Shown here in pieces: positions 5,202-5,467 of a DNA stretch of 5,467 nucleotides (positions within the stretch are counted from its first letter, which is position 1; each line of letters opens with the position of its first letter). This stretch comes from Pseudomonadota bacterium (lineage in GTDB: Bacteria > Pseudomonadota > Alphaproteobacteria > Rhizobiales > Devosiaceae). The notes under the pieces are model-generated. The model ran no database searches and was not told where the DNA came from. It was given only the letters and a program-made list of their open reading frames with translations. Where the stretch lies: assembly GCA_023436745.1 (NCBI GenBank), contig JAEZHZ010000229.1, forward strand, positions 1 through 5,467, read 5' to 3'. The position numbers and the translations under genes were made by a program.

Positions 5202-5467
5202 CGCCGCGATGCCAAGCGATTCGGCGAGGAGCCGGTACGAGCGCCGCCGCAGGTCATAGGAATGGATGGTGGTGGTGATCATCACCTCGTCGGCGCCGGC
5301 GGCCTTTGCCTTTTCGGTGATGGTCTCCGCCATGCGCTCCGGGCTGCCGACCAGCCACAGGCTGGACTGCTGGTCGATGACCTGCTGCTGCTGGGGGGTC
5401 AGGCGGTGTTCCATCGCCTTTTCCGGGGAGGTCAGCTGGCGCTGCTCGCCGGTGACGAAGCGGGCCC
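5193..5467 (-). CDS. LLM-class flavin-dependent oxidoreductase, C-terminal part (partial)
   Basis: Only the last 90 residues lie in the window; the frame stays open to the window edge, so the start is beyond base 5467 and the internal ATG at 5414 is not the start. The segment matches the C-terminal end of bacterial-luciferase-like monooxygenases of the MsnO8 type: LTSPEKAMEHRLTP, then VGSPERMAETI, then AAGADEVMITTTIHSYDLRRR and SYRLLAESLG. These cytoplasmic TIM-barrel enzymes use reduced flavin (FMNH2 or F420) to oxidise small organic substrates. The flavin and substrate sites are outside the window, so cofactor and reaction cannot be told. A Gln run (four in a row) lies in the linker before VGSPE. 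It is on the same strand as the diguanylate cyclase and 67 bases upstream of it, so co-transcription is possible but there is no functional link to suggest it. Confidence 0.88.
   Translation of the reverse strand, partial: ARFVTGEQRQLTSPEKAMEHRLTPQQQQVIDQQSSLWLVGSPERMAETITEKAKAAGADEVMITTTIHSYDLRRRSYRLLAESLGIAANA

Overview
This is a GC-rich chromosomal window (about two-thirds G+C by eye) from a Gram-negative bacterium. The gene set suggests an alphaproteobacterium, possibly Hyphomicrobiales/Devosia-like: a membrane-anchored COG3904-type Clp-fold protein, a DUF4336 protein, a multi-pass GGDEF protein and an LLM flavin oxidoreductase. That placement is inference from gene content only. I see no mobile element, tRNA, rRNA or CRISPR array. 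Almost every base lies in or next to a protein gene.

Layout: (1) 25-525 (+) is a GNAT acetyltransferase of the phosphinothricin/L-amino-acid N-acetyltransferase type, carrying an odd exact 18-bp internal duplication. (2) 530-1237 (-) is a DUF4336 protein with a metallo-beta-lactamase-like layout, convergent with the first gene and only 4 bp away. (3) A 147-bp divergent intergenic region (1238-1384) holds an extended -10-like element. (4) A probable three-gene + strand operon follows. It contains an unrecognised four-helix membrane protein with a large extracytoplasmic domain (1385-2737), a single-pass membrane-anchored ClpP/crotonase-fold putative serine hydrolase coupled to it by an ATGA overlap (2734-3567), and a 100-residue hypothetical protein with a strong ribosome binding site (3621-3923). 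(5) 3911-5125 (-) is a seven-helix membrane diguanylate cyclase with an intact GGEEF site but no inhibitory I-site; its 3' end overlaps the small gene by 13 bp. (6) 5193-5467 (-) is the C-terminal 90 residues of an LLM-class flavin-dependent oxidoreductase whose start lies beyond the window.

How the genes may work together: the only strong case for a functional unit is the 1385-3923 cluster. By the positive-inside rule, both the large loop of the first protein and the Clp-like domain of the second should face the periplasm, so a membrane scaffold/protease pair is a reasonable but unproven reading. The flanking genes look like ordinary, unrelated metabolic and signalling genes. The many other long open frames, including one of 779 codons spanning 1228-3567, are GC-driven shadows apart from the part that is the Clp-like gene.
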